This document shows, one piece after another, positions 62,690 through 64,000 of a stretch of DNA of 64,000 nt. The notes under the pieces are model-generated. The model saw only the letters and a list, made by a program, of their open reading frames with translations, had not been told where the DNA came from and did no database searches. Within the stretch, counting starts at the first letter, position 1; each line of letters begins with the position of its first letter. Position numbers and translations under genes: made by a program. The DNA is from Gordionus sp. m RMFG-2023 (taxonomy: Eukaryota; Nematomorpha; Gordioida; Chordodea; Parachordodidae): contig NC_088777.1 in assembly GCF_954871325.1 (NCBI RefSeq), positions 3,474,509 to 3,538,508 of the forward strand, in the 5' to 3' direction.

Positions 62690-62800
62690 TAGGACTAAAG
62701 TCTATATATTTAATTTAGCTTATTATATCTAAAGTCTATATATTTAATAGCTTGTTATATCTAACTAGTTGATAGCCCGTCAAGAATGACGGGAATTAAT
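62690..62800. repeat. Short direct repeat plus CCCGTCA hairpin
   Basis: AAAGTCTATATATTTAATTTAGC is followed by a second near copy, then GATAGCCCGTCAAGAATGACGGG, a 7-bp perfect stem. GCCCGT...ACGGGC hairpins near TCTATA words occur at some Helitron ends, but no CTAG-type 3' end was found, so the assignment is open. Confidence 0.4.
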
Positions 62801-64000
62801 GTTCTTAAATATTGGATATTAAACTTGTACCTTATATTATAGTAAAATTTAGTAGAAAAAGAGGTAAATTTGTAAATCATACCTCATAAAATATTCTTAA
62901 TTTCTGATTTAAATATTAGGAAAAATATTATTACCGCCTTTCTCGAAGGGCATAATAATAACTAATAACACCAGAGCTCTCGTTAGTCAGCATTTCTGTT
63001 CGCTCCCCACCGAGTGAAGGTAGGAGATGGGTTTTAGTGGAGCAAAGAGATGAGCAAAGAATGAATAAAAGAAGGTAGAAATATAGGAAAAAGAGACAAA
63101 AATGTGAAAAAAAAATTTATAATAATTTACTACCATATACTATAAGCGCGGAATTAACGCCGCGTGCCGGTATCGGTTCTAAATCGCTAAACGATAAATA
63201 GCCAAAAAAAGGGATGTTCCCAATTTGGTTACCAGTAACAATCCCAAAAATGGCTATTAATGTTTTATTTAAAAAATGAAGATCCAAATCGTAGCAAAAA
63301 ACATAAATAAATTACTAAAGTATAAGAAAATTAAGTATTTGAACTAAATTTGTAGTGTCTGTTTAATAATATAATTTGTAAGATATATATTTGTATTATG
63401 TATTTAATATAACGATGTTTTATTGCCATTTAAAATATTTATTAAATTTTAATAATATAATTTTTAATTATATACTAAAATTTATTATAATTTCACATAT
63501 AGATATGTAATATATTCGTATTAAGTATTTAATATAACTGTTGAAGAAATTTTTTATTGCCATTAAAATTACTTATTAAATTTGTAAAACGTTTTCTTAA
63601 TAATAATGTATAATTTCATAGAACTTAATAATCCAATGAAAAAAAATAAATATTGATTAAATTTAGTTAATTTTAAAAAATTAAATATAAATAAAGATTT
63701 TTATAACAAAATATAAAGCTTAAATCCCAGAGTAAGAAAAAAATATTTTTTAAAAAAATTTAACATTACCGAGATAATAAAAGCCTTCAATTTATTTAAT
63801 ATTAAGAAGATAGGAAAGTTGATACCAAAAAAATTAACGTTATAAAGATAGGAAAACGTTCATTTCTTATAGATTATAGCGTTGCAGAAATTAATTTTAG
63901 CACTAAAATGAAATTACTATAGAAAATATTGTATAAAAAAATTAATATAATATAATATAATTCATCATCTCCTATAATAAAATTAAACTGAATATATTAA
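62801..64000. other. No gene seen
   Basis: AT-rich. About 63147-63170 has an inverted GCGCGG...CCGCG word in otherwise plain sequence. Confidence 0.4.

Overview
The window looks like nuclear DNA of an AT-rich invertebrate animal. By eye it is strongly A+T rich, with small GT-AG exons separated by long AT-rich introns. It also carries recognisable animal genes (a gastric/lysosomal-type acid lipase and ARFGAP2/3), LINE relics, hAT-type and other terminal-inverted-repeat elements, and long microsatellites. I cannot fix the phylum. One gene has the architecture of the micro-exon genes described in parasitic flatworms, but that alone does not prove a flatworm.

Layout. (1) 1-8 kb holds copy 1 of a large duplicated block. 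It carries a multi-exon gene of no family I recognise; its internal exons are all phase 1-1 and rich in N-glycosylation sequons. (2) 8-12.4 kb is a repeat zone: LINE relics, a 165-bp tandem repeat, and a third partial copy of one exon of that gene with an in-frame 18-bp expansion. (3) 13-24.1 kb holds two tandem acid lipase genes. The first is a broken copy; the second is complete in seven exons coding 419 residues. (4) 24.6-27.7 kb holds the 3' exons of an ARFGAP2/3 homologue whose zinc-finger exons are not visible. (5) 29-31 kb is repeat debris. (6) 31.37-32.88 kb holds a micro-exon gene: a signal-peptide exon, then 30-48 nt exons in symmetric phase, multiplied by a 465-bp tandem duplication, ending in a terminal exon that overlaps AATAAA. 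(7) 33.5-41 kb is copy 2 of the block, interrupted by a 5'-truncated RTE-type LINE, with a decayed copy of the gene. (8) 43.2-46.4 kb has two more phase 1-1 exons of a possible third gene of the same style. (9) 43.5-51.6 kb holds hAT elements and LINE relics. (10) 55-58 kb holds tandem duplications, including a six-copy ~190-bp array with a CACGTG palindrome and a TATAAAAG-like box in most units. (11) 58-64 kb has no gene I can defend, apart from repeats and one unassigned ORF.

The clearest biological theme is secreted proteins built from phase-1 symmetric exons and spread by local duplication: the micro-exon gene and the orphan duplicated family. They sit beside an ordinary secreted lipase pair and a Golgi-traffic gene. 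All gene models are read by eye from splice sites and frame; no transcript evidence is available.
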